Of a DNA stretch of 37,273 nucleotides, positions 1 to 10,770 are shown piece after piece (position 1 is the first letter of the stretch; each line of letters starts with the position of its first letter). The notes beneath the pieces are model-generated. The model saw only the letters and a program-made list of their open reading frames with translations, ran no database searches and was not told the origin of the DNA. The stretch covers positions 95,706-132,978 of the forward strand of contig QZLH01000345.1 of NCBI GenBank assembly GCA_003833135.1, given 5' to 3'. A program made the position numbers and the translations under genes. This stretch comes from Oehlia diaphana (Eukaryota > Glomeromycota > Glomeromycetes > Glomerales > Glomeraceae).

Positions 1-307
1 ATAAAATTCAATAAATATACTGAATGTGATTACTGAACAACTAGTGATTCAATTCACTTGATTTTAGATTCATTAGATAGATCTTGATTTTCTCTTTCAA
101 ATGAATATAAATTTATTTACCATAGCTTATTTCTATGAAGAATTATCAATGATTTTGTCATGAGAGTTATATTTGATCTATTAAATTTTAATGATATCTT
201 ATATTAAAAAAAAATTAAAAATTATATAATTAATTAGTTTTTTTTGCATTATTTAGTATAAAATTATTATTCTTATATAAATAATAATTTATATTTGCTT
301 TAATAAA

Positions 308-508
308 TTATTTTTGTGTAAAAAAATTAAATTCCAAGAATTGGCCTATATGGTTTATTTTTATTACATTTACATGGCTCTGATTAAGAAAATTCAAAGC
401 AGTATAAGTATTTTTTGACAAGTATAACATGTATCTAAAAGGTATTTGCAATTGAGTTCTATTATTTGAACTGATAATTTTCAATTGACGCAAAACTTTT
501 TTTTGCAT
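308..508 (-). other. unrecognised open reading frame of 66 codons
   Basis: An ATG-initiated frame on the minus strand encodes 66 residues with a fairly mixed composition (QLQIPFRYMLYL, then TALNFLNQSHVN). It is less biased than the F/K/N-only frames of the surrounding AT-rich DNA. No family is recognised, and no signal peptide, splice sites or neighbouring gene support it. It could be a fragment of a decayed transposon or a chance frame. The flanking 1-307 region shows only AT-rich DNA. Confidence 0.2.
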
Positions 509-1815
509 AATATTTTTTATTATATTAGTATGTACTAAATTAGGAAAATAATTAGAGATACAGATAATGAATAATTAATCAATAATTACTTAAAAATTAG
601 TTTTAGTTATTTTCAGTATTTTCATTAAAATAATTATAATTAATAACAAATTACCTGATCATATTAATTCAAAAATAGCGATAAATAAGTTTATATAAAA
701 AGTATTATTTGAAAAATGAAATTAAATATTAAAAAAATTACTAATGTACTGCCAGAAGTCTATATTCAATAATTATATGATTTTATTTGGCCGATTCTAT
801 ATCATGTGATCTGAAATTTAACTAATAAAAAACTGGGATTTCTTATATAAAGTACTAATAAAATGCAGTTTTTAAAATTTTTTATTATAAATAAGATAAA
901 ATATAAGAAAAAATAGATTTCAGCAATAAAAATGCAACTATTATTTTATAAAAATCATATATTAATAAAAAGTTTTTTTTAAAAAAATTACATTTAATTT
1001 AGATTATAATAATTTGGATTGGTATTATCATAATATATGAAGTTAGGTCAAATTATTATAAGTTTTAGCTAATATATTTTGTTTTAAATTTAGGCTGATT
1101 ATATAATTTCAAATACTTATAACTTTTTATATAAATATTTTTTAAAAAATCTGATTAGTAATTTAATATAACTTTTAGTTTATTTTTTCTAAATTATATT
1201 TTTTTTAAGAAGTTAAAAAATTTTTAAGTATTATATTTTTATTATTAAGTATAGACTTAATTAATATAAAACTGTTAAATATTATTGCAAATATTAGTTA
1301 ACAAAAAAAATTTTATAACTTGCCAGTAAATAGATGTACTGGATATCCTTTTATTTATAATTTAATAGTATTAAAATATGTAATACTATGATTTTGTAGA
1401 GATAAATAAAATATATTATTTGAAGACCTTCTCATTATTTAAGGAAGAATTTTTTTTCTTTGGATTTATGCTAATGATGATAATCCAATAATTTGAGCTC
1501 TACGTCAAGTAAAATTACACATATTTATATATACTGAAACTATAAATTATTATTATTTTTTTTTTATTAATTTATATAGATGTGATCTTATCTTAATATA
1601 ACTACATCTACTTATATACATTAAACATAAAATAAGAAAAATATAATATAAGAATTAAGAATTATGAAAAAAGACTACTCTTCTGAAAAAAAAGTTGACT
1701 TATCACCTAAACAATTATATCATTATTACAAATAATAATACAACCAAAATTTTAGGTGATTGTTAAGATTTACCTAAAAATTTACCTAATGATCTTTTCA
1801 ATAAAACTGAAAGTT
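509..1815. other. AT-rich intergenic region, no gene seen
   Basis: All frames are closed by frequent stops. Short A and T runs and scattered small AT palindromes are the only structure. It lies downstream, in minus-strand terms, of the LINE tail that ends at 1816. Confidence 0.5.
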
Positions 1816-2171
1816 TCAAATTCTATAGAGTAAAATTTCTTTAAGAATATTCTTAGAATTTACATTTTCTTCTTGATTATTACTAGCTAATATTAAATCT
1901 TGTATATATTGTTGTAATTTATCTATCATATTTTGGTTTACTTGTCCTAAATGTTCACACTTCCACAAGTGTGAATAAGTTTCATTATCTTTTAAACATA
2001 TAGGACATTTCCATTTAAAACTATAAACATGTGGTTTTCTTTTAATTAAATTATCAAGTGTTGGTAATTCTTCTGTTTGAATTTTGACTTTAATGAATTT
2101 AATTCATATTCTGAAAATTTTGTTAATTCAGTATTACCTTTAAGTACTCTAAATATATATGACCAGTCTAA
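1816..2171 (-). pseudogene. non-LTR retrotransposon (LINE) C-terminal zinc tail, decayed
   Basis: Read on the minus strand from 2171, a frame gives LDWSYIFRVLKGNTEL. After a one-base shift near 2085 it continues with EELPTLDNLIKRKPHVY and the zinc-binding pattern CPIC..HLWKCEH (C-x2-C, then H and C), ending at a TGA at 1816-1818. This order, a WSY..LKG block, then LPTLDNL, then a C-x2-C..H-x3-C cluster, is what I know from the end of fungal LINE polyproteins downstream of the reverse transcriptase and RNase H domains. No reverse transcriptase is visible upstream, so this is a 5'-truncated, frameshifted remnant. Two similar tails lie at 26.1-26.6 kb and 29.0-29.1 kb. LINE origin is fairly sure; the exact clade is not. 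Confidence 0.7.
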
Positions 2172-3973
2172 TTTTGTATTATTATTAAATTTAAACTATT
2201 ACTGTATATTATAAAAAGTTTTATTATTACTTTAATTTTGAAAATATAATTCTGAAAATTTAGAATTAAATGTCTTAATTTATTATTGAAATTTTATATA
2301 AAAATAGATTAATACTTCATCAATTAATATTTTTTTTTTTAAAAAAATTATTTTAAAAAAATAAAAAAGATTTGTTAAAAGATCAGTAACTATAATTCCA
2401 GTATAAACAGATTAGCTGAGGTATATTTTTAAACAACCAATAGATAACCAATTTAATCAATAGTTAAGATAAACCAATAACATGTAATCCGATTAAATCA
2501 AATTATTTGCATCATATCTAACTTTAATTTTTTTTAAAAAAATTGATTCGCTTTCGATAATTTTCAATATTCCAGTACTTTTTTATTCAAATTTCAAATA
2601 TTCGGAATAAATGAAATTCATACTAGGTTAATAAATTAGATAAGCATATGAACTTATGGAAAGTTTGTTCTCTTAAAGTATGCATCTTCCGTTATCAAGT
2701 TATGTAATCTGCATTTAACGTATCACGATATTTATATAATAGCTTATCGTTTCTTTTAAAATAATATCATCTTTTATATATATATTTTTTTTCTTGATAA
2801 ACTTTTTATGTAATTTGATATTGAAATCGAGCAAATAAAAAAAAGTATTTACCATAATGTTTATGTATAAAATGTAACGATGCATTTATCTTTACGTTAT
2901 TTATTTATTTTTTTTTTTAGTAAAATAACTTCTGAATATCATTTGTCTTTCAAACATGAACACATGATGCTTGAACCAGTAATAAAAAAAAAATATATAA
3001 CAAGCATTAATTGATTTGAAAAAAGATGTAAAAGATGTTCATTTTCTTTGTAGTATTAAAAATCAAATATAATTAAACAGTTGAAATTCAGAACATTTTG
3101 ATGCATTAATTCTAAAACGCATCAACCAGGTGACATTTTCCCACGTATTATTTTGTACGACGAAAAAAAAATGTTGTATTTTATTCTCAATAATTCTATT
3201 TTTTATTTAATGCATGAAAAAAGATGTTTAAATCAACAAGATTTCGGGATGGTTTCACGACATTTCGTCATTTGATTAACACTGTGATGAATCTCAATAT
3301 GATTGGACAAGAATTTATACTAACCTTTTTTTGATTTTTAGAATTTTTAAATAAAGGATAATTAACAACATTTAGCAGTATTTACAGCATTTAGGCTAAA
3401 AAAATTGCAGGCAAAATTTTGGACCGTAAAACGGCCGTTTTAGGGTTTATAGCAAAAAAATGGTATATACTACCTATATTTATTTTAGTTTAAATCATAC
3501 AATATTTAATCATATTATTTATTATATTGCCTATTTATAAACTTTTTTTTTTAACAATGTTCTTTTTTTCTTTCTTCTGAAAGAAAAACAAAAGAAAAAA
3601 CCTTAATAACAACAATCAAAGGAATAACATGTGTTGAAATTTAATTTCCCTTAAAAAGTTTAAACTTATTATAATAAAAATAATAAAAAAATAATAAAAA
3701 AATTATATTATTTATATAAATATAAACATTTATGTGTAGTGTATAGTGTGTACAATATAAAAAACGTGCTCATAATTATTGTTTATGAACATGGGTAGAT
3801 TATTTATAAGGATAATTATTTTCGGGGTAATGAAACACAGGAAAAGAAGAAAGAAAGAAAGAAGAAAAAAAAATATATATGTCCATTTTCAATAAAGATA
3901 AGTAAAGATAAATAAGATAAAATAATATAAATAAGATAAATAAGATATAATTAGTAACCGTATCAAATCTAAA
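2172..3973. other. AT-rich intergenic region with a perfect GC-core palindrome
   Basis: No coding frame is convincing. The region holds T-run/A-run junctions near 2331-2347 and 2528-2541. The perfect 16-bp palindrome TAAAACGGCCGTTTTA lies at 3427-3442, followed directly by a single telomere-like GGGTTTA. A purine-rich AAGAAAG tract lies near 3840-3870. Confidence 0.5.
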
Positions 3974-3989
3974 ATGGAATCAAAAATAA

Positions 3990-4365
3990 CTTTTTTTTTT
4001 TTACAATATTTTTTTTTTAATATTATATATTTTTTTTTTAAAATATTTTTTATTTTTTTTACACAATATTTTTTTTTTTACAATATTTTTTTTTTAATAT
4101 TATATATTTTTTTTTTTATAATATTTCTTTTTTATATTTTTTTATTTACAATGTATTTTTTATTATTTTACAATGCTTTTTTATTTACAATGTATTTTTT
4201 TTTTATTTACAATGTTTTTTATTTACAAATGTTTTTTTTATTTACAATATTTACAATGGTTTTTTTTACAAATTTTTTTTTTTTTACAATTTTTTTTTTA
4301 CCAAATTTTATTTTATTTTTTTTACTTTTTTACAATATTTTTTTTTTTACATTTTTTTTTTTGTT
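3990..4365. repeat. T-rich degenerate tandem repeat (TTTTACAAT units)
   Basis: About 370 bases are almost pure T on the plus strand, broken at irregular intervals of 10-25 bases by ACAAT, TACAATG or AATATTATATA. A longer unit, ACAATAT followed by a T run, AATATTATATA and another T run, occurs twice about 78 bp apart. The long plus-strand frames over this block encode only F, Y, I and L because of base composition, so they are not counted as genes. Confidence 0.75.
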
Positions 4366-4370
4366 GGGAC

Positions 4371-6657
4371 GAATAAAAATATTAATGTTTTTTTTTATGT
4401 ACGTATTGTATGTACTAATATGTAATGTTCAAGTAGTCAAATAAATTAAAAATTACACAATTGAAAACAATACCTTCAAAAAAAAATCAAAAAACTTTAA
4501 TTTTTTTTTAAAAAAATTTATATAAAAATATTTAAAATTTTTCATCTATCCAATAATTGATTCGCTGATATGAAAGATCACACTTAACCTAAATCGTAAT
4601 TCGTTCATTTTATTATTATATGGCTTAATAAGTTAACTTAATATCTATTTTTTGAACAAAATTATTTTAATAAAAGATCGGTAAAAAAAAAAAAAAAAAG
4701 TATTAAAATTATTTTGCATCTGTTATCGATCATTATTGTTATTCAGGTGAAGGGGCCACAATTGGCGGGAGTAAATCATGTAAGAAAAAAAAAAAAAAAA
4801 AATTAAATATCTCTTTTTTTTAAAAAAAAAAAAAAATATGCCAAAGTTTGTTAAAATAAAAATCATCCAACATCCCAACACAACAGAAGACTCCTGCAAT
4901 TACACCCCAAACAAACAAATATAAAATAAATTTGTATATTTTAAAAAAAATCAAAATACCATAATAAGGAAATTAAATTTATTTTTGATGATATTATAAA
5001 CTCGTAAATGAAAAATACTCTGTACGCCAAACAGGTTTTTGCCACCCCTTAACCGTATCAAATGCTTATATTAAATGTATGTATAAAAAAAAAAACCGCT
5101 ATAAACTACCAACATTTTACTGCATTTAAGGCGTATTTAGAACCTAAGATAAATAAAGAGGATCGTTTATATTAATTTGGATATAATTTTCATTAAGATT
5201 ATGAAATTATGACATTATAAGGAATGTGAGTCATAACATATATTTTGAGATTGATATTATGACTCATCGCATATTCGGTCCCCATTTTTTTTCACGAGTT
5301 GGTCGCTTTATCGGTTTTCCTCTATAACTAATCATACATTGTGGAGTGCATTATTGGCATGAAATAGATTGAATAGATTGAATAGATTGAATAAAGATGA
5401 ATAGAAAGACAATAATAAATTAAACTTGGGAAGGAACTTTCTAAATTAAGGAATTACATCAGCAATTATTCAAAAACATTTGTTAAACCAAAACGTGGCA
5501 TTATAAAAAAAAAAAAATCAATACATCACATGATTAAAAATCAGGTCATCCAGGTTCATCATCAACATATATTTCATTGTTTTTTTTTTATTTTGAAACC
5601 AAAATTAGCCTTTTTTATTATCGATCTGTTTCATATCTGTATATAATAAAATTGAATTTCATATTTCATATTAACCGTATAAATGTATAAGTATGGTATT
5701 ACTCATCCTAATATGTCAATATATAATAAAAACCTGATTTTTTTTGACAATTATAGTTTTGAAAAAAAAAAGGATTGCCAAATTTATGGAAAACCTTGTG
5801 TAAGGGAAAAAAAAAGTTTTTTGTTGTTTACCCTTGATACGCAAAAGTATAAAGGAAAAAAGCGCGTATGACTCGCTCAAAATTAATATAACAAGTTTTT
5901 TGCAGGTTATTATAAATAATAGTACGATTCTTTAATAACGATTTACGTAATTCTTGGTTAATAAAATAAATCGGTAAAAAGTAAAAAAAAGAGTAATAAT
6001 AATTATCAAAAGATTATTAAATTTTGTTTTTGTTACAATTATTGCGCCACGAAAAAAATAATTATTATTTTAGAAAATTTTAAAGTTTTTTTATAAAATA
6101 AAATAATTTTATCGTAATAAATTTATTATTATTATATTAATTAAAAAAAAAAAAAATTAACAGCCCACACTCATGAGATCAAAAATATACTATTATTATT
6201 AAAAAAAATTCTCATTTTTTATTAAGCATTTAATTATTTTGCTTTTTTTTTTTTAATATGCCGTATATATTATATATATATATATATTATTATTTATATA
6301 TAAAAATTTTTTAAATTGCTAAGAAGATAAAAAAAAAAAAAGTGAGGGGGGAGAAAATCTGACTAATAAGAAAAATAACAAAAAAAAAAAAGAAAAAGAA
6401 AAAAAATATAGTTAAATCAATTCTATGTACAATGAATATTTTTATTTTCTATGTATAATAATAATATAATTAAAGGGAAACTTTTTTTTTTTTTTTTTAG
6501 TAAATAAAAAATATTCATTAAAAAAAAAATGTCTTTTTTAAAAAATGTATAATTTCTTCGCTTTTTTTTTTAAAAAAAGTTCAGAGAGCTAATAAAAGTG
6601 TTGTCTCGTTTTTCTAAAATTGTTCAAATAAAGCAAATTGATTTATGTACAAATAAT

Positions 6658-6717
<60 letters not shown>

Positions 6718-6718
6718 N

Positions 6719-6770
<52 letters not shown>

Positions 6771-6875
6771 TTAAATAAACCTTAAAAACTCGCCTTTCCA
6801 CCAAACATAATTAAATAATAAATGGACAAATAAAAAGTTCACTCTCAAACAAGAAAAAAAAAAAAAAAAAAAAAA

Positions 6876-6912
<37 letters not shown>

Positions 6913-6914
6913 AC

Positions 6915-6946
<32 letters not shown>

Positions 6947-7097
6947 TAAAAAATAATGCGTTAGAAAAAAATTTTTTGGATGAAATATTAAAAACAATGA
7001 TGTAATGGATGAAGTTTTTTTTTTTTTTTAAAAAAAAGTAAAATGTAAAAAAAAAGTGATGATTTTTATGAAAAAAATGAAAAAAAAAAATTATTAA
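4371..7097. other. AT-rich intergenic region with long homopolymers
   Basis: No gene is supported. The region contains A and T runs of 10-40 bases, a 9-bp tandem repeat (GAATAGATT, about three copies near 5365-5392), a TA microsatellite near 6268-6287, and two consecutive T-run/A-run palindromes at 6663-6770. The last part, 6863-6943, is nearly continuous A. A 62-codon frame at 5683 is lysine- and phenylalanine-rich and looks accidental. Confidence 0.55.
6663..6770. repeat. paired T-run/A-run palindromes with an unresolved base
   Basis: The sequence is T x28, A x27, one N at 6718, T x33, A x19. Each half can fold into a near-perfect hairpin. The single N and the exact run lengths suggest that the assembly could not resolve this stretch, so the lengths should not be trusted. 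Confidence 0.8.
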
Positions 7098-7556
7098 TTA
7101 TTGAACATATAAAGATTTGGTCACTTTTCTATCGCGTACGTTACTAGCACTTGCACACGCTTTTGAAGAAGTGTGCTTATAACGAGGCATTGGACCGCGA
7201 TGATAAAACAATGTTGGCTGTTGTTGAAGTTGTTGAACTTTAGGAAATTGAATCGAAGCCGATTTTGATGGAAATTTAACTGATGTAGTTCTTTCAAATT
7301 TTGTATTAACTCCAGAAGAATATTGAGTTGAAATTGACGAGCTGGAAGTCAATGATGGATATGCACTTAAACGATCTTGAAGTTCACATTCCTTTGAACA
7401 ATAAATTGCTCCCTAAAAATAAAAGAAAAATGAAAAAAATTTAAATATTTTGAGAAATCAAAAAAGATACACACACAAAAACCAAAAATCAAGATAATAT
7501 ATACTTACGGGAATATTGCAATGAGAATCACACATGATGCACCAATCTGTATCCAT
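7098..7556 (-). CDS. Ecl1-like zinc-binding protein (life-span regulatory factor family), two exons
   Basis: Two exons on the minus strand encode 120 residues. Exon 1 is 7556-7509 (16 codons from ATG) and exon 2 is 7412-7098. The 96-bp intron 7508-7413 has donor GTAAGT and acceptor TTTTTAG after a T-rich stretch. The junction is in phase 0 and leaves an uninterrupted frame. The N-terminus MDTDWCIMCDSHC is followed by YCSKEC, so cysteines 6 and 9, 13, and 21 and 25 can bind zinc; LQD follows. This matches the short N-terminal zinc motif of the fungal Ecl1/2/3 family, whose fission-yeast members extend chronological life span and respond to nutrient stress. The rest is low-complexity: a serine run near residues 38-45, QQLQQQ in the middle, and a basic end. 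Very small size is normal for the family. The intron splits the zinc motif. Homopolymer tracts flank the gene on both sides. It could instead be another small treble-clef-like protein, but the M-D-x-D-aromatic-C-I-x-C start argues for Ecl1. Confidence 0.75.
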
Positions 7557-8181
7557 TTTAAAAATTTTAAAGAGTAAAAAGAAAATATATTTTAAATTTT
7601 TAGAAATTTTTTTTTTTTTTTTTTTTTTTTGTGAGAGACGTTAAAATAATATCTCGTAATAAATAAACAAAAGTTCCGAAACTTAAAAGAAATTTATTTT
7701 TCGAAATTTTGTGAAGAATCAAAGTTAGAAGAATGGGCCATATTTATATGTTTGAGGTAAGTAAATGCGGATCTATTAGGCCGAAATAATTTTTTTTTTA
7801 TTTATTTATTTATAATAGAATAGAGTACATAAATTTTATAATGAATGAGAATTTTTTTAAAATAAAATTTATATGGCATAAATTATAATACAATACGTAA
7901 TGTATAAATAAATAAATATACATATACTGTAAATAAAAAGAAAGATCAACAATAAAATATGCAAGGTGTTGATAGTTGATAGTTTGAAATATCAACATTA
8001 ATAAATAATAAAAAAGTAAAATATACTTGAAAATTAATAAATTGGGAAAATTCAATACGGTAAAAGTAACTCCCTGCCGCGGTTTATAAGCACCTTTTTT
8101 AATATAACAAAACGATTGACAAACGACATTTAAAAGTTAAATGGTTTAAAGTTATTTACATAAAAATGTATAAATAATTTA

Positions 8182-8230
<49 letters not shown>

Positions 8231-9734
8231 TTTTTAAAAAAATTTTTAAAAAAAAAAAAAAAAAAAAAAAGGGAGGGATAATCAAAATCATCAATCAAAA
8301 AAAGAAGTTCTAAGCCACTAATGTGATTTCAACATGTTACCGTAACTATTAATAAAATCAAAAATGGGATTGCAGGATTGTGTGGGAAAAAAAAAAAAAA
8401 ATTTTTTTTTTTTTTTTGCGTTTCAGATTATGTATTAAACAGCAAACTTATCAAGGAAAAAGATCTAAAAAAAATAAATTTCGCGTATTGGGATTAATTA
8501 AAAACTTCAAAAGACCAATTTAATAAATTTCATTGTGTCAGGTGTTCCTTTAATATATTTATTTCTTTTTTAACATTTACACTTATTTCAAACATATTTA
8601 ATAACTTTAACGGCAAGACGATCAACTCGTTTAAATTTAATTTATATACAAACACTTATAATCTTGCTTGGTATCACTTTGAATAAGTATATAATATATA
8701 ATATATTTTTAAAATGTTATTGAAAATTTCTTTAAACGGAAAACCTTAACAAAGAACAAAAACATGTGATTGTCAAAACTAAAATTACACAAAATTAACT
8801 TACTATTCAACGAATAAAGATGACTATGAATTTTTTTTTTTTTTTTTTGAGTAAAGAAGTAAGAATCGATTTACTTTTAGAATTCGATTACTTTTCTTGA
8901 TGATTTGAAAAAAAAAAAAAATATTAAAGAATTTCTAAAAATTGAATAAATAAATTAAAGTTTACATTTTTTTTTTTTTTGATTGACTTTGCAGATTAAT
9001 ATAAATAAATTATAATCGGTGAATGAGTTGAATGAGTCTGATTTTTGTTAAAAAAATATATAATAATATATGTGGCTTATTTGTCTTTCTTGACCAAATA
9101 AATCTTTTATATTATATATATTCGTATAACCCATATAGTATGTTTAAACTTGATTAACTTGATTTAACTTTTAACGGTTAATTCTTCAACTCATTTCTAT
9201 GATTTGTTGGATTTGTTTTCGCGTAGTTGGCGCAAACTCCGCAGTTGTTCGGAATCATCACACAAATCTCGGAATTACGAATCCGACATAAAAAAAAATG
9301 CAATAGAACAAATTATCAGAAAAATATCATTTCATGATATTTTTTCTCTATGAATTTCTATAAAAAGTAAAAAGATTTTGTTCAACGGGAAACTTTTTCA
9401 TTGTTATTGATAATGAAATTTTTAAATGTATGCTTTTGGATAAATGTAATATAATATGTTTACTATTAATAAATAAATAAATACTCCGATGAATAAATTG
9501 AATAATTTTATTGTCTTTGTATTACCTTTCTTGTACAAGATGCATATTTCATAATATCACATAATCACATATTTGAGCGGAAATAATGAATATACATATA
9601 TTGAAATTGTTTTTTTTAAAAAAAATTTGGTTAAAATATTCATAATCATAAAATAAAAAATTATTGTTGTATTGTTGTTCATCGGGGGGAAATATACGGA
9701 GAATCGGGAGATATAGGAATAAACGGAGAAGTCA
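7557..9734. other. AT-rich intergenic region upstream of the Ecl1-like gene
   Basis: No gene is supported. The stretch just upstream of the minus-strand ATG contains a T run at about 7609-7630 on the plus strand (an A run in the gene's direction). Further out are an ATTT microsatellite at 7798-7812, an alternating T/A-run block at 8181-8270, and a less AT-rich patch at 9215-9290 (TTGGCGCAAACTCCGCAG) for which I see no gene. The minus-strand frame at 7810-8055 is Y/I/F/L-rich and looks accidental. Confidence 0.5.
8181..8270. repeat. alternating T-run and A-run block
   Basis: A run of T is followed by about 28 A, then T9, A7, T5 and a final A run of about 23. The runs can pair with one another in several registers. 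It is the same type of structure as at 6663-6770. Confidence 0.7.
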
Positions 9735-9773
9735 ATGAGTCAAATGAGTCAAATGAGTCAAATGAGTCAAATG
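9735..9773. promoter_or_regulatory. four tandem TGAGTCA sites (AP-1/Gcn4-type), 9-bp period
   Basis: TGAGTCA, the complement of the bZIP consensus TGACTCA, occurs at 9736-9742, 9745-9751, 9754-9760 and 9763-9769, exactly 9 bp apart, as part of a tandem ATGAGTCAA repeat. AP-1/Gcn4-class factors bind this 7-mer. No gene is visible within 2 kb on either side, so a regulatory role is inferred and it may be only a short tandem repeat. The frame that starts here (MSQMSQMSQ, then F- and Y-rich) is not considered a gene. Confidence 0.5.
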
Positions 9774-10704
9774 GTCAAAATATTTTATTTTTTTTTTCTT
9801 TATAGAAAATTATTTTATCTTTTTTTTTTTTTTTTTAAACCAAATAACCAATTAAAATTTTTCTTTGTTCTTTGGGGAAAAAAATATTTCTTAATTTGTA
9901 AAAGAATCAATGAAAAAACTTTAAAATTATATTCAAAACAATGGTATTTTTTCTACGTATTTTACTTAGTGTATGTTACTAATAATTTAACGTGTGCATG
10001 TGATATAACAAATTATCAAAGTTCAAAAGTTCTAGGTTTTTAATTAACTAAATCCATTATTAAAATATATATATGATTCGGTAAGTCTAGAATCAAATAG
10101 GGGAATAATCAACAATAAACATTATTATTCATGGATTGTCACACTATTGTCACTCGGCTTTTCTTTTAATTCTTCGGCTATTATTTATTTCGGGAGAAAT
10201 TATTTGAATTATGAAACAAAAAGGCTAAAATAAACAACAAATCTTATTAAGTCAAACCATTTTCCAATAAGGAGAATTTTTTTTATTATTTGATCTTAAA
10301 AATAATAATAATAACATATTTTAGCTAAGCAAAATCTCTCTCTTGAAGATTTTAGTCGACTTTTAGGGCTTATTATTAATTATATTTTGATTTGCGGAAT
10401 TTACCGAAATGATTTTCTTTTGCTTAGTTGTTTCAAAAACAAATAAACAAATTTAATTAGGTTTTATGGTTAAGTGACAAAAAAAAAAATTCATTATCGT
10501 AGTTTTATTAAATGATGCGCCTCGTGAGTAATAAAATATCGGTCATCTCCTTCATCTTTCAGTTATAAAGAATTTTTAAAATTTTATTACTGCGTATCAA
10601 AATTTCCTTAATTAGAAATTTAGAATTCATTCTTTTCTCGATAGAAGATGTGTGAGAAAAATGTGAGAAAAAATGAAAGATGTGAGAAAAAAAAAGAAAG
10701 AAAG

Positions 10705-10708
<4 letters not shown>

Positions 10709-10767
<59 letters not shown>
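10709..10767. repeat. T-run/A-run homopolymer palindrome
   Basis: About 31 T are followed by about 28 A, preceded by a GAAAGAAAGAA purine tract. The arms are self-complementary. The overlapping frames on both strands are artefacts of this tract. Confidence 0.75.

Positions 10768-10770
<3 letters not shown>

Noticed and set aside
3440..3449. Telomere-like TTAGGGTTTA
   Set aside because: Only one copy is present, with no array, so it is not evidence of a telomere.
3974..4444. 156-codon frame rich in F, Y, I and L
   Set aside because: It is produced by the T-rich repeat array; composition follows the homopolymers and there is no domain or codon signal.
7810..8055. 81-codon minus-strand frame rich in Y, I, L and F
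   Set aside because: It looks like several membrane segments, but the composition is what AT-rich random DNA gives and nothing else supports a gene.
9735..10043. 102-codon frame starting MSQMSQMSQ
   Set aside because: The start is the 9-bp tandem repeat and the rest is poly-F/K-rich; no motif or splice support.
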